From: Paucidesulfovibrio gracilis DSM 16080
Lineage (GTDB): Bacteria; Desulfobacterota; Desulfovibrionia; Desulfovibrionales; Desulfovibrionaceae
Length of the DNA: 46,625 nt
NCBI RefSeq assembly: GCF_900167125.1
Contig: NZ_FUYC01000016.1
Location: forward strand, 1-46,625
Reading direction: 5' to 3'
A model generated the notes under the pieces. The model was given only the letters and a program-made list of their open reading frames with translations. It did not search any database and was not told the origin of the DNA. Positions 1 to 7,059 of this stretch are shown here, in pieces (position 1 is the first letter of the stretch; every line of letters begins with the position of its first letter). The translations under genes were made by a program, and so were the position numbers.

Positions 1-50
1 CCGCGACAGGCCGCAGGCCTGGAGCCAATAAAAGTCTTTGGAAAGGGGGT

Positions 51-91
51 CCAGGGGGAAGAACCTTTCTTCAGAAAGGTTTGCCCCCTGG
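51..91. repeat. Nested inverted repeat (REP-like hairpin)
   Basis: Two nested stems are visible: CCAGGGGG at 51-58 pairs with CCCCCTGG at 84-91, and inside it AACCTTTC at 62-69 pairs with GAAAGGTT at 74-81 around a 4-nt loop. It lies just beyond the 3' end of the minus-strand tail-adaptor gene. It has no good T-tract on either strand, so it looks more like a dispersed palindromic element or mRNA 3'-end stabiliser than a standard intrinsic terminator. Purine-rich G-runs just upstream (41-49) add to the repeat-like look. Confidence 0.6.
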
Positions 92-124
92 TCGCCGAAG
101 GCATCCAACACACCAAACAGCGGC

Positions 125-703
125 TTATCCCATTTTTGCGGTGAGCCAGGCATTGGCGGTCACGGATTCCGGCACGCCTTCCCGGGCGTCCACGCCCCTG
201 GCCTCGAGCAATTTTCTGCCGTACACGTCCCAATGCGCCTGTGCCAGCGAGGTGGAACCCGTCAAGGGGTAGGCCAATGCCGAGGCCATACGCGCGGCCA
301 GAGCTTCGGAAAGCAGCGCGTCGTATCGTTGCGGATCGGTTTCCCGGCGCACATAGGCAATGAACAGGGGAGCGGCTTCGTCGCAGAGGATGTGCCGTCC
401 TTGGATTTCCCACTCATGTACGGTTTGTTGTACGGCGCTGACCACGCGCACAATCCGCAAAAAATCCGCGGGCAGTTCGTACCGGCAGGCCCATTTCCAG
501 AGCGGCGCGCCCTGGTTGGCGGGCAAATCCGCCTGGGCCATGGCGCAATTCCACGGATGCGAGCGTAACACGGCATCGCGCACCGACGGCCAGCGTTGGG
601 CGCACAAACGAGCGGCCTTGCTGCCGTCCGAAAACGTGGTGATGGGTTCTTCGCCTAAATCCTGCAACGCATTGTTGCAAATCTCAATGACGCTCGTTGC
701 CAT
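125..703 (-). CDS. Phage tail tubular protein A-like head-tail adaptor
   Basis: A 192-residue protein resembling the gp11/tail-tubular-A adaptors of T7-like phages, which form the ring joining the portal to the nozzle. Family-like features are the N-terminal stretch MATSVIEICNNALQDLGEE, an early RWPSVRDAVLRSHPWN block and the Trp-rich RYELPADFLRI region. The start at 703 is preceded by a GGGGA-type Shine-Dalgarno about 7 nt upstream. The length is normal for the family and the frame is intact. It reads leftward, in the same direction as the portal cluster at 2301-5600. It is separated from that cluster by about 1.6 kb holding two plus-strand genes, where a capsid gene would normally lie. The assignment is by remembered family pattern, not by a search. 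Confidence 0.7.
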   Translation of the reverse strand: MATSVIEICNNALQDLGEEPITTFSDGSKAARLCAQRWPSVRDAVLRSHPWNCAMAQADLPANQGAPLWKWACRYELPADFLRIVRVVSAVQQTVHEWEIQGRHILCDEAAPLFIAYVRRETDPQRYDALLSEALAARMASALAYPLTGSTSLAQAHWDVYGRKLLEARGVDAREGVPESVTANAWLTAKMG

Positions 704-791
704 TTGTTCTTCCCCTTCGTAAGGTTGTCTGGTTGCTGTTTGTTGTATTTTTTCCTATCGGCCCTTTTCTGCCGGGGGTGTCGTTGCTGCT

Positions 792-1436
792 ATGAACAAC
801 GCGGAAAAAGCATTGGTCCGGGATGTGCTCGGCTGGTATCGCAAGGAGCTGGGTCTTCCTTCTCCCGGGCTGACGCGCGGCCAGCTTCGCTTTATTCCAC
901 CCGACCAGGATGCGGCGTTGTTTGAGGATGCGGACTCCGGAATCCGGCTCAACGCCTCCAAATGGAAACGGGCGGCAACATATGCATGTTTGGCCGGACT
1001 GCTCGTCGCCTTTGTGATCTTTGCCTGGGCGGGCTGGTTCCATGTCGGCGTATTTCTTTTCACAAGTTTTTGTATTGCGTTGCTTTATTTTCTGCCTATC
1101 CTGCTTGCCCTGGTGCCGGATCGCGTCATCCGCATTGAGTACGGTCCACGTGCCGAGCAGGAGCTTGTTCGCGCCCTGGCCCTGGCCTATCTAAACCATC
1201 ATCCCGTGCGCGAGGCCGCGCATTGCCTGCTCGACGCTCTCCTGGCTCCGCTGCTTCTCTCCTGGCAGGAAGGAATGGCTTATTGGTTCACCCGGGAATA
1301 CTTTCGCGCTACGGGTCGGTCGGGTTTTTCCGCGGACGCCGCCTCCATGCGGGGACGCATTACCGCGGACCTGCTTTGGCTTCCGGCCCGGCTTGGCGGT
1401 CGCCGCCTGATGTGTGGTTTGCTCCGGTATCTTTAG
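792..1436 (+). CDS. Unrecognised protein with two membrane segments
   Basis: A 214-residue protein I do not recognise. Its N-terminal ~55 residues are soluble. Two adjacent hydrophobic segments (about residues 60-80 and 85-107) form a hairpin, and the C-terminal half is amphipathic and rich in Ala, Leu and Arg. The start at 792 is the first ATG; no strong Shine-Dalgarno is visible. It is divergent from the tail-adaptor gene, with 88 nt between starts. It occupies part of the place where a podoviral head module would encode its major capsid protein, but it reads the opposite way and looks nothing like a capsid protein. It may be cargo carried within the phage remnant or host DNA between phage pieces; no function can be assigned. 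Confidence 0.65.
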   Translation: MNNAEKALVRDVLGWYRKELGLPSPGLTRGQLRFIPPDQDAALFEDADSGIRLNASKWKRAATYACLAGLLVAFVIFAWAGWFHVGVFLFTSFCIALLYFLPILLALVPDRVIRIEYGPRAEQELVRALALAYLNHHPVREAAHCLLDALLAPLLLSWQEGMAYWFTREYFRATGRSGFSADAASMRGRITADLLWLPARLGGRRLMCGLLRYL

Positions 1437-1964
1437 CCAGCTTCGGTTTCCTCCCCTGCAATCCACTGTCTCTGATCTTTCTGCTTCCCAACCCCGCTCT
1501 TACGGCTTTTTCTTTTGTCCTTTTTTTCCTGGCGTTCAAAATAAATCGTACTCTATATACGCTTTTTCCGTTTTCTTCCCCTTGCTTTTTGTTCAGCAAT
1601 GGTTATTGTTTTCTAGTAGATCAATTTCCCCCTGTGATTCTTCATTAATTTGTTCTTCTTTGTCATATTGAAATCCTCTCCTTTCGTGGCCGATTGCTGA
1701 AAACAAGAAACAATGGGCAACGCATTTTTTTTCGGGTACACTTTTAGAACGCTTTGAAATCAATGTATTGACATGTGCATTGCGGCTTACATGCAGCATG
1801 GTGAATAAACGCTGTTCCTACTCCGCCCAGCAGGGTTGCGGCGGCTCCCCGGCACCGGCTGATTTTGCTTGCATGACGCCATTTTTTCCCCTATCGAAAC
1901 CCCTCCTGCGCGGTACGGATTTGTTGGTCCCACCCCTGCACCGCATAGGGAAACGAGGTTATAT
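1437..1964. other. AT-rich gap without a convincing gene
   Basis: About 530 nt with several T-runs and much lower GC than the flanks. The open frames here lack codon bias and ribosome sites. On the minus strand an AGGAG-type site precedes an ATG followed by only 17 codons (MTKKNKLMKNHRGKLIY, stop), which could be a leader peptide or chance. On the plus strand TTGACA near 1769 resembles a -35 element but has no good -10 partner. GG/GC doublets spaced by 10 nt at 1926-1939 weakly resemble a sigma54 site just ahead of the next gene. Confidence 0.5.
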
Positions 1965-2222
1965 ATGTATAAGACCATTTGTCTCATGATCCTGGCGCTT
2001 TCCGCCGTGATCTTCACTGCAATGCTATCCAACGAACACCAATTTCAGGCCGCTGCCCCGCAGCAGGAGACGGTTTCCGTGGCCGGACCCGTCAGCGAAG
2101 AGCAACTGGACGTGCCTTCGCACTCCCTGCCTGAAGAGTTCGAAGACCTGGAGCCGCGCCGTCCGTTGTCCTGGAACCGCGCTGCGGCCTTGCTGTTTAT
2201 GGGCGCCTACAGCGACAGCTGA
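1965..2222 (+). CDS. Small membrane-anchored or exported protein, unrecognised
   Basis: An 85-residue protein starting at ATG 1965, chosen because GAGG at 1955-1958 gives a 6-nt spacing. An upstream in-frame start at 1869 has no such site. Residues 1-22 form a single hydrophobic helix that could be an uncleaved anchor or signal peptide. The rest is acidic and Glu/Pro-rich (for example LPEEFEDLEPRRP), with a short hydrophobic C-terminus. I do not recognise a family. It lies on the plus strand between minus-strand phage genes and is followed by a strong terminator at 2258-2297, so it is probably a self-contained unit. Confidence 0.6.
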   Translation: MYKTICLMILALSAVIFTAMLSNEHQFQAAAPQQETVSVAGPVSEEQLDVPSHSLPEEFEDLEPRRPLSWNRAAALLFMGAYSDS

Positions 2223-2257
2223 TGCTTTCCCGCGCTTTTCTTCCTCGTGGAAGGAAC

Positions 2258-2297
2258 AAGGGGCGAGACCGGAACGGATCCGGAATCGCCCCTTTCT
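2258..2297. terminator. Intrinsic terminator, probably bidirectional
   Basis: AAGGGGCGA at 2258-2266 pairs with TCGCCCCTT at 2286-2294. The loop holds a second short pairing around GGATCC. A short T-rich stretch follows on the plus strand. It separates the convergent ends of the small exported-protein gene (plus) and the scaffold-like gene (minus). Confidence 0.8.
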
Positions 2298-2300
2298 TCG

Positions 2301-3140
2301 TTAAACCCTTGTCCCGGGTTCGTATTTCCCCGGATACAGTGTGGCAAAGCCCTTGGCCACCTTGTCCACAAAAGCGGGATCCCGTTGCAGCGGATCGTGA
2401 TACCGGGGATCGCGCATCATTTCCTTGAGCTTTTCCGGTGTGATGGTCCGGGCGGCTCCGGCATCGCGAAACCGGAAGCGCCCCTCCAGGAGCACCGGCG
2501 CCAGGCGGGACAACGCACTGACCACAACAGCCCGATCCGCGGCTCCGGTTTCGTCCAGCACCGCCAACAGCTCCTCGCCACCCAGTGTTAACGCAGCTCG
2601 ACGCGCCGCCTCCAGCACGGCCCGCGTGTCGCCTCTGTGCAGTCCGCGCAGGCTTTCCAGTTCCTTGCCTCGGCGATCCTCGCGATCCTGCTCCATGGCC
2701 CGGACGGTCTCCACATTGCGCGGCAGGAACCAGGCGTACAACCCATGCACCTGTTCCGGCGTGAGTCCCAGCTCATGGGCAACCTGCAAAAACTCCCCCT
2801 GCAACTTGCCATCCACTTCAAACCCTTCGGGCAAATCCAACTCGGGCAGCCCATATTCTTCAGGGCGTTTCGGCAACCCCAGGGCCGAGCGAAACGCGTT
2901 TCGCTCCTCGGGTTCGGCTTCCGGTCCCGGCACGCGCACATACCCGTCGGGCTTTCTCCCCACCAGGCGCTGGGCATGCACCAACGCCTTGACCGCCTCA
3001 TCCTTGCTCGCGTATTTGCGCAGGGCAGGATGCTCCCGCAACGGCACCTCGATTTCGGTGCCATCCTTCCCCCGAAGCGGGGCTGTCCAATCCTGGGGCA
3101 ACGTGTTCCACCACCCCTGTTCCGTTCTGTTTTCCTTCAT
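2301..3140 (-). CDS. Phage capsid-assembly scaffold-like protein
   Basis: A 279-residue, highly charged, mostly helical protein. Its position (after the portal and Bbp19-like genes, reading the same way) and composition resemble head scaffold/assembly proteins of T7-like phages. The N-terminal region contains WWNTLPQDW and ALRKYASKDEAVKAL, a pattern common in such proteins; the middle is Glu/Arg-rich; the C-terminal portion ends KGFATLYPGKYEPGTRV. GGAG sits 8 nt before the ATG at 3140. In an intact phage the capsid gene would follow directly, but here a terminator and plus-strand genes follow. The scaffold role is inferred from context and general character; it could be another internal head protein. 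Confidence 0.55.
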   Translation of the reverse strand: MKENRTEQGWWNTLPQDWTAPLRGKDGTEIEVPLREHPALRKYASKDEAVKALVHAQRLVGRKPDGYVRVPGPEAEPEERNAFRSALGLPKRPEEYGLPELDLPEGFEVDGKLQGEFLQVAHELGLTPEQVHGLYAWFLPRNVETVRAMEQDREDRRGKELESLRGLHRGDTRAVLEAARRAALTLGGEELLAVLDETGAADRAVVVSALSRLAPVLLEGRFRFRDAGAARTITPEKLKEMMRDPRYHDPLQRDPAFVDKVAKGFATLYPGKYEPGTRV

Positions 3141-3159
3141 TTGCTTTTCTCCACTTTTA

Positions 3160-3208
3160 CTAGATTTTCTCTAGACAACTTTCGATACCCTCTGGCACGG
3201 GCCTTGCT
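3160..3208 (+). promoter_or_regulatory. Sigma54 (-24/-12) promoter with upstream palindrome
   Basis: TGGCACG at 3193-3199 and TTGCT at 3204-3208 match the sigma54 consensus, with GG (3194-3195) and GC (3206-3207) separated by the required 10 nt. The predicted start is near 3218, about 40 nt before the ATG at 3260. Upstream, CTAGA-N5-TCTAG at 3160-3174 is a perfect palindrome that could bind an activator, though it is nearer the promoter than usual enhancer sites. The promoter points away from the scaffold-like gene and toward the 38-codon gene, antisense to the portal cluster. Confidence 0.75.
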
Positions 3209-3259
3209 TTTCCTCCTGACGGGAAGAGCTTTCCGCTTCTCAAAACCAGAGGAGTCATC

Positions 3260-3376
3260 ATGCGACGTATACGGTTTCTACTGCGTGTAACCCTTCTCGG
3301 GGTCGTGGCCTTCACCGTAACCCTGGCTCTCAGTACGTGGGTTACGCACCTCAACACGTTGCAGGCCATGCAGTAG
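3260..3376 (+). CDS. 38-residue single-span membrane peptide
   Basis: ATG at 3260 is preceded by AGAGGAG ending 5 nt upstream, and the frame closes at TAG 3374-3376. The product begins with a basic segment (MRRIRF), has one hydrophobic helix (about residues 6-25) and ends with a short polar tail (THLNTLQAMQ). It sits directly downstream of the sigma54 promoter at 3193-3208, which strongly supports it being real. It lies in the gap before the scaffold-like gene and antisense to the 3' end of the Bbp19-like gene. I know of no matching family. The shape would suit a stress-induced or holin-like membrane peptide, but that is speculation. Confidence 0.65.
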   Translation: MRRIRFLLRVTLLGVVAFTVTLALSTWVTHLNTLQAMQ

Positions 3377-3697
3377 TTGGTTTATTCTATGCAATGAATC
3401 GGCCGCCTGCTCCTGCGCTGTCTGGTCTCGCACATGGCACTCGGAACCTGATTCCGGGTTGCCGGAGTGGGGATGTCCGGACCTGGTTTCGTTGCGACCT
3501 GTCCCGCGTCGCACCAGCTCAAGCACTTGCAGGGCCAGCGTTCGCGCCCCCTCGGCATGGGCCATTTCCAGGGCATCCCGGGAGAACAGCGGACGGTCGA
3601 ATCGGGCACGCCGCAGCAAATCCCCCAACACCAGCTCCCCATCCGGTCCGCGAAACACCCGTGCGTAAGCGGCCGCCAAATCGGTTCGTTCCATCAA
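3278..3697 (-). CDS. Bbp19-like phage head-module protein
   Basis: A 139-residue protein. Residues about 5-65 (YARVFRGPDGELVLGDLLRR, then GARTLALQVLELVRRG) resemble the small Bbp19-like domain typically encoded next to portal genes of podoviruses. The start codon overlaps the portal stop as ATGA, which indicates translational coupling. The C-terminal ~70 residues are low in hydrophobicity (RSGHPHSGNPESG and onward), look disordered and exceed the usual family length. This tail lies antisense to the sigma54-driven peptide gene, so its 3' end may be an extension acquired after loss of the original downstream stop. The domain call is from memory of the family pattern. Confidence 0.6.
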   Translation of the reverse strand: MMERTDLAAAYARVFRGPDGELVLGDLLRRARFDRPLFSRDALEMAHAEGARTLALQVLELVRRGTGRNETRSGHPHSGNPESGSECHVRDQTAQEQAADSLHRINQLLHGLQRVEVRNPRTESQGYGEGHDPEKGYTQ

Positions 3698-5301
3698 AGC
3701 GCTTCCCCCTGTTCCGGCCGGACAATCTCCCCGGCCATTGATGCTTCCGCCGCTCCAGGCGGCATTTCCTGCAACCGGGCCTCCCGCACAGCCTGCACTT
3801 CTTCCAACGGACGCAGATAGTCCCCCGGAGTACCGAACATTTCCGCTGCATGCCGCGCAATGCGGTCCGTTTCAAAGTTATCCATGATCGAAAACACATC
3901 GCCGGACCGGAAAAACGGTCCGAGGTACTCCATCATTTGCACCAAGGCCTGGGCTTCGTATTGTTTTTGCGCCCGCGCCACCGGGGAGAGGTATTCCACC
4001 TCCAGGTCGTCGGGATGCAGCCCCGAGGGAAGCGGCGGCAGCTCCCCGGCTCGAAGCAGAATCTGAAAAACCCGACGAATCAGCGGGCTGAGGAATTCCG
4101 TTTGCATGCGGCCCAATACCGGACCAAGCAGCCGCATTTTTTCGCTTTGCCGGATTACGGCTTCCGTGGCCGTGGTGCCCGGTCCTTCCGGGGTGAATTG
4201 ATCCATCAGGAAAATCCGACGGATGTTGTCCCGGCGCGTGCGCATCATCTCTTCGGCCGCGTTCAGATCCACAGCCACGGGCAAGGCTTCGATGCGGTCG
4301 CGGCTGCCTGCACGGTAATAGGACAGCCCGCCCGGACCAGTATGGACCGGACCAAGGAATCCGTCATCCGGTACCATCAACGGCGGATCGCTCATTTTTT
4401 CCGAGGCCATGAGCGCGGTGCGGGCCATGGCGTTGAGCACGCGCACGTCCGACAGGGCCGTGAGTCCGGGACCGCGGCCGTAGGTTTCTCCGGCAGCCTT
4501 GGCCCAGCGCGGCACCATGTACGGCATTTCCAGATAGCCGGATTCCTCCAGAATGTGTCCTCCCTCCACCTCCAGATAGAGGCAGGCCCAGGGAAAATCC
4601 GCACATGTGAACCCGGCCGGGTCGCGGTCCTCCCTTGGAAACACCGCATGGACGATCTCAACACCGGCATCCGGACGATCCTTGGCCAGGGAGCGGACCC
4701 GTTCGGAACTTTCCGCCCCCCACTCCTGCACCACCTGCCGGGCCGTCAGCTCATAGCGGCGATACACCGTATCCACCACGCCCCGGACGTTTTCCGCCAC
4801 GTAGATTTCCCCCAGGGGCCGGGTGGAAAAACGCACCACGCTCTCCGGGTCCGCTTCCACGTACATCACGGCCGTGCCCAGCAGGGCGATGTCCAGATAC
4901 AACTCATGCACATGGGTTTGAAATCCCGAGGATTCCGTATTGAACAACCGGACCATGCGTTCCCGTGCCTGCTGCAAAAAGGCACGCACGTCCCGCCGGT
5001 CTCCATCCCGCGTTCCGCGGACCCGGATATCAAACCAGGGCAACGCGGGGTTGGTCAGCAGACCGCCCAATCCCGAGGCCAACTGCTCCAGGGCATGGGT
5101 GGGCGAGGAATCGTAGATTCGCTCGTCCCCGGCCTGCCCGGGCCGCACCATGCCGCCAAAGGAATCCTTGCGCGGCAACATGTATTCGGTGCAGTCCTTC
5201 CAGACAGGATCCCAGACGGAGCGGGCATTCTGCATGGCTTGCAGCCGTTGGGTGATGCTTTCGGCCAGTTCCAGTTCCTGTTCGGCCCTGCGCATTTTCA
5301 T
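3694..5301 (-). CDS. Podoviral portal (head-to-tail connector) protein
   Basis: A 535-residue protein matching the head-to-tail connector family of T7-like phages, which forms the dodecameric portal ring for DNA packaging. The N-terminus (LQAMQNARSVWDPVWKDCTEYMLPRK) matches the family pattern, followed by YDSSPTHALEQLASGLGGLLTNP, a Trp-rich core and FLMDQFTPEGPGTTATEAVIR near residue 380. The length is normal and no frame disruption is visible. Overlapping ATGA junctions with both neighbours (5298 and 3697) show a tight operon. No terminase gene lies upstream where one would be expected: the cluster begins with the small protein at 5600 and is then divergent from a non-phage gene. Confidence 0.85.
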   Translation of the reverse strand: MKMRRAEQELELAESITQRLQAMQNARSVWDPVWKDCTEYMLPRKDSFGGMVRPGQAGDERIYDSSPTHALEQLASGLGGLLTNPALPWFDIRVRGTRDGDRRDVRAFLQQARERMVRLFNTESSGFQTHVHELYLDIALLGTAVMYVEADPESVVRFSTRPLGEIYVAENVRGVVDTVYRRYELTARQVVQEWGAESSERVRSLAKDRPDAGVEIVHAVFPREDRDPAGFTCADFPWACLYLEVEGGHILEESGYLEMPYMVPRWAKAAGETYGRGPGLTALSDVRVLNAMARTALMASEKMSDPPLMVPDDGFLGPVHTGPGGLSYYRAGSRDRIEALPVAVDLNAAEEMMRTRRDNIRRIFLMDQFTPEGPGTTATEAVIRQSEKMRLLGPVLGRMQTEFLSPLIRRVFQILLRAGELPPLPSGLHPDDLEVEYLSPVARAQKQYEAQALVQMMEYLGPFFRSGDVFSIMDNFETDRIARHAAEMFGTPGDYLRPLEEVQAVREARLQEMPPGAAEASMAGEIVRPEQGEAL

Positions 5302-5600
5302 TCCCCCAATGTTCCCTTCAGGCCGCCGCGTTCCAGATCGGCCTCGCCCAACCGGGCCGCACCGCCGCCGGAAAGCAGGGTTCCTGCGCCGGCCCGCTTT
5401 TGCTTTCGCACCTCGGCCAATTCCTTGGCCTCCTCCTTGCGCTCCCTTTTTTTCCGGCGTTCCTCGGCTTCCTGCTTACGCTGCTGTTCCCGCTCCCGGG
5501 CACGCAACTCCGAGGCACTCGGCCCGGACGAACCCCGCGGCCTTGAGCCGCCGGCAATGAACCCAGCCACCGTGGAGACCACGGACGAAGCTCCTCCCAT
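5298..5600 (-). CDS. Small charged coiled-coil phage-cluster protein
   Basis: A 100-residue protein. It has a short Gly/Ser-rich hydrophobic N-terminus (MGGASSVVSTVAGFIAGG), then a strongly charged helical stretch (Glu/Arg/Lys/Gln, about residues 30-70) typical of a coiled coil, then a Gly-rich tail. AAGGAGG stands 6 nt before the ATG at 5600. Its stop overlaps the portal start as ATGA. Small proteins of this type often precede portal genes in podoviral head modules; the specific function is unknown. Confidence 0.65.
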   Translation of the reverse strand: MGGASSVVSTVAGFIAGGSRPRGSSGPSASELRAREREQQRKQEAEERRKKRERKEEAKELAEVRKQKRAGAGTLLSGGGAARLGEADLERGGLKGTLGE

Positions 5601-5845
5601 GACCGTCCTCCTTGCTGTTTCTTCGCCGGATCATCCCGGCGCGACGCCATGGTAGCCTTGGTTTTTCCGCCCGGATAAAACAGGAAGGTCCAGGGGCGGC
5701 AAAAGGATAAAACTTCCCTATTGACAGCCCCACCACCACGCCTTTGCCTGCCTGCCCTTGACAGGCTGGGGTAAAGATGGTTTCGTACCTATACGAGATA
5801 GAATATGGGAAAAGTGTGTAGCGTGAGCTGCAAGGAGCGAAGCGC

Positions 5846-6925
5846 ATGTCCATGATGGGCGTCACCGACTTCATCGTGGCCGGACCTCCGGGCCACACCA
5901 CAGCTGGTCCGGCCGGGCATATCACGGCCGGTCCCCCCGGCGAGGTGCGTCCGGCTCCCGCGGCCTCGGTTCCCGTGTCTCCGGCCGGGCATGTCCCTAT
6001 CGACACGTCCCAGGCCCGCGTCCCCATCAACACCACGCCGGGTTGGACCATGGGTCCGGCTACGGGCGGAAGCGGTGGCGGCGGAGGCGGTGGCGGCGGA
6101 TTGGCCACGGGCAGCACCATGGTATCCGTGGCTCTCAATGCCCCGGCCACCGGCGGGGACAACCACTTCACCCCGGGCGGCCAGACCCCGGTGCACCAGA
6201 CCACGGGCGGCATCTACACCCCTTCGGGCAACGTCCCCATCAGCACGACTGCCGGCGGTCACTTTACTCCGGGCGGCAATGTGCGCCCCACTCCAGGATA
6301 TTTTCACTTCACGCCGGGCGGCGACGTACGCCCCACTCCGGGGTTCAGTCATTTCACACCCGGCGGCAACGTCCCCATCGGTCTCGGCGGTAGCCACTTC
6401 GTGCCGGGCGGGCATGTTCCCATCGCGCCCAAGCTCGGCATCGACCCGAACATGCCTCCGGCCCGCGTGAATCCGCCGCGGCCCGGACGCGTCTTCCCCC
6501 ATCAGATGAGCAATTTTCACGGGCCGAGGTTCGTGCATACCCAAAACTGGCCCAGTGACGAATTTCAGCACGAGGTCAAGGTTCAGGCCTGGGAACCGCT
6601 GGACTCCCGCAGCACCTGGGAACCTCCGGAAAAGATGCACTTCGTGCTCAGCACGGATCTGGTGGACACGGGCGCGCTTTTGGATCTGCTGGATTCCTCG
6701 GTGCCGCCGGACCCCACGCGGCCCCTGGTGGAAAACCGCAGCTTTGATTTTTCCGAACAGGTGACCCACAACCACTCCAACACGTTTACGGATGTGGACG
6801 CCTCCAGCGTACATTACAACGAAGAACACCTGCCCACGTTCCTCTTCGAGGACAACCGCTCCAACACGTATGTGCTGGCCGCCCCGGAACGCCAGGGCGG
6901 AGCCTTGTTCAACAGCCAGGGCTGA
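5846..6925 (+). CDS. Gly/Pro/Thr-rich repeat protein, unrecognised
   Basis: A 359-residue protein started at 5846, where CAAGGAG at 5831-5837 gives good spacing. Residues 10-60 hold short degenerate units (AGPPGHTTAGPAGHITAGPP), followed by a nine-glycine run (about residues 75-85). Residues ~105-195 hold repeats of about 15 residues with the core (F/Y)TPGG(N/D)V(R/P)P, for example FTPGGNVRPTPGYFH, FTPGGDVRPTPGFSH and FTPGGNVPIGLGGSH. The last 150 residues are non-repetitive and acidic, with Asp/Asn/His-rich stretches. There is no signal peptide. It starts just beyond the phage head cluster, divergently, so it could be a fibre-like or structural protein linked to that cluster, but I recognise no family. 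Confidence 0.65.
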   Translation: MSMMGVTDFIVAGPPGHTTAGPAGHITAGPPGEVRPAPAASVPVSPAGHVPIDTSQARVPINTTPGWTMGPATGGSGGGGGGGGGLATGSTMVSVALNAPATGGDNHFTPGGQTPVHQTTGGIYTPSGNVPISTTAGGHFTPGGNVRPTPGYFHFTPGGDVRPTPGFSHFTPGGNVPIGLGGSHFVPGGHVPIAPKLGIDPNMPPARVNPPRPGRVFPHQMSNFHGPRFVHTQNWPSDEFQHEVKVQAWEPLDSRSTWEPPEKMHFVLSTDLVDTGALLDLLDSSVPPDPTRPLVENRSFDFSEQVTHNHSNTFTDVDASSVHYNEEHLPTFLFEDNRSNTYVLAAPERQGGALFNSQG

Positions 6926-7059
6926 CCGCCCCCCTTTGTTCCTGCCCGGCTCCTGGTCAGTGACGTCCCGGCCCCGTTTTCCTCCTTGCCCTTTCCGCTT
7001 TGCTTGATATCCGCTTGACACGGAGCAGCCATGCTCTACCCTGCCTAGCGGAGGTTGCC

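Noticed and set aside
1593-1799. 68-codon minus-strand frame in the AT-rich gap.
   Set aside because: No ribosome site, no codon bias, Cys/His/Asn-rich non-protein-like translation.
5782-5796. TCGTA-CCTA-TACGA inverted repeat upstream of the repeat-protein gene.
   Set aside because: Only 5-bp arms and no well-placed promoter hexamers; could be an operator but not supportable.
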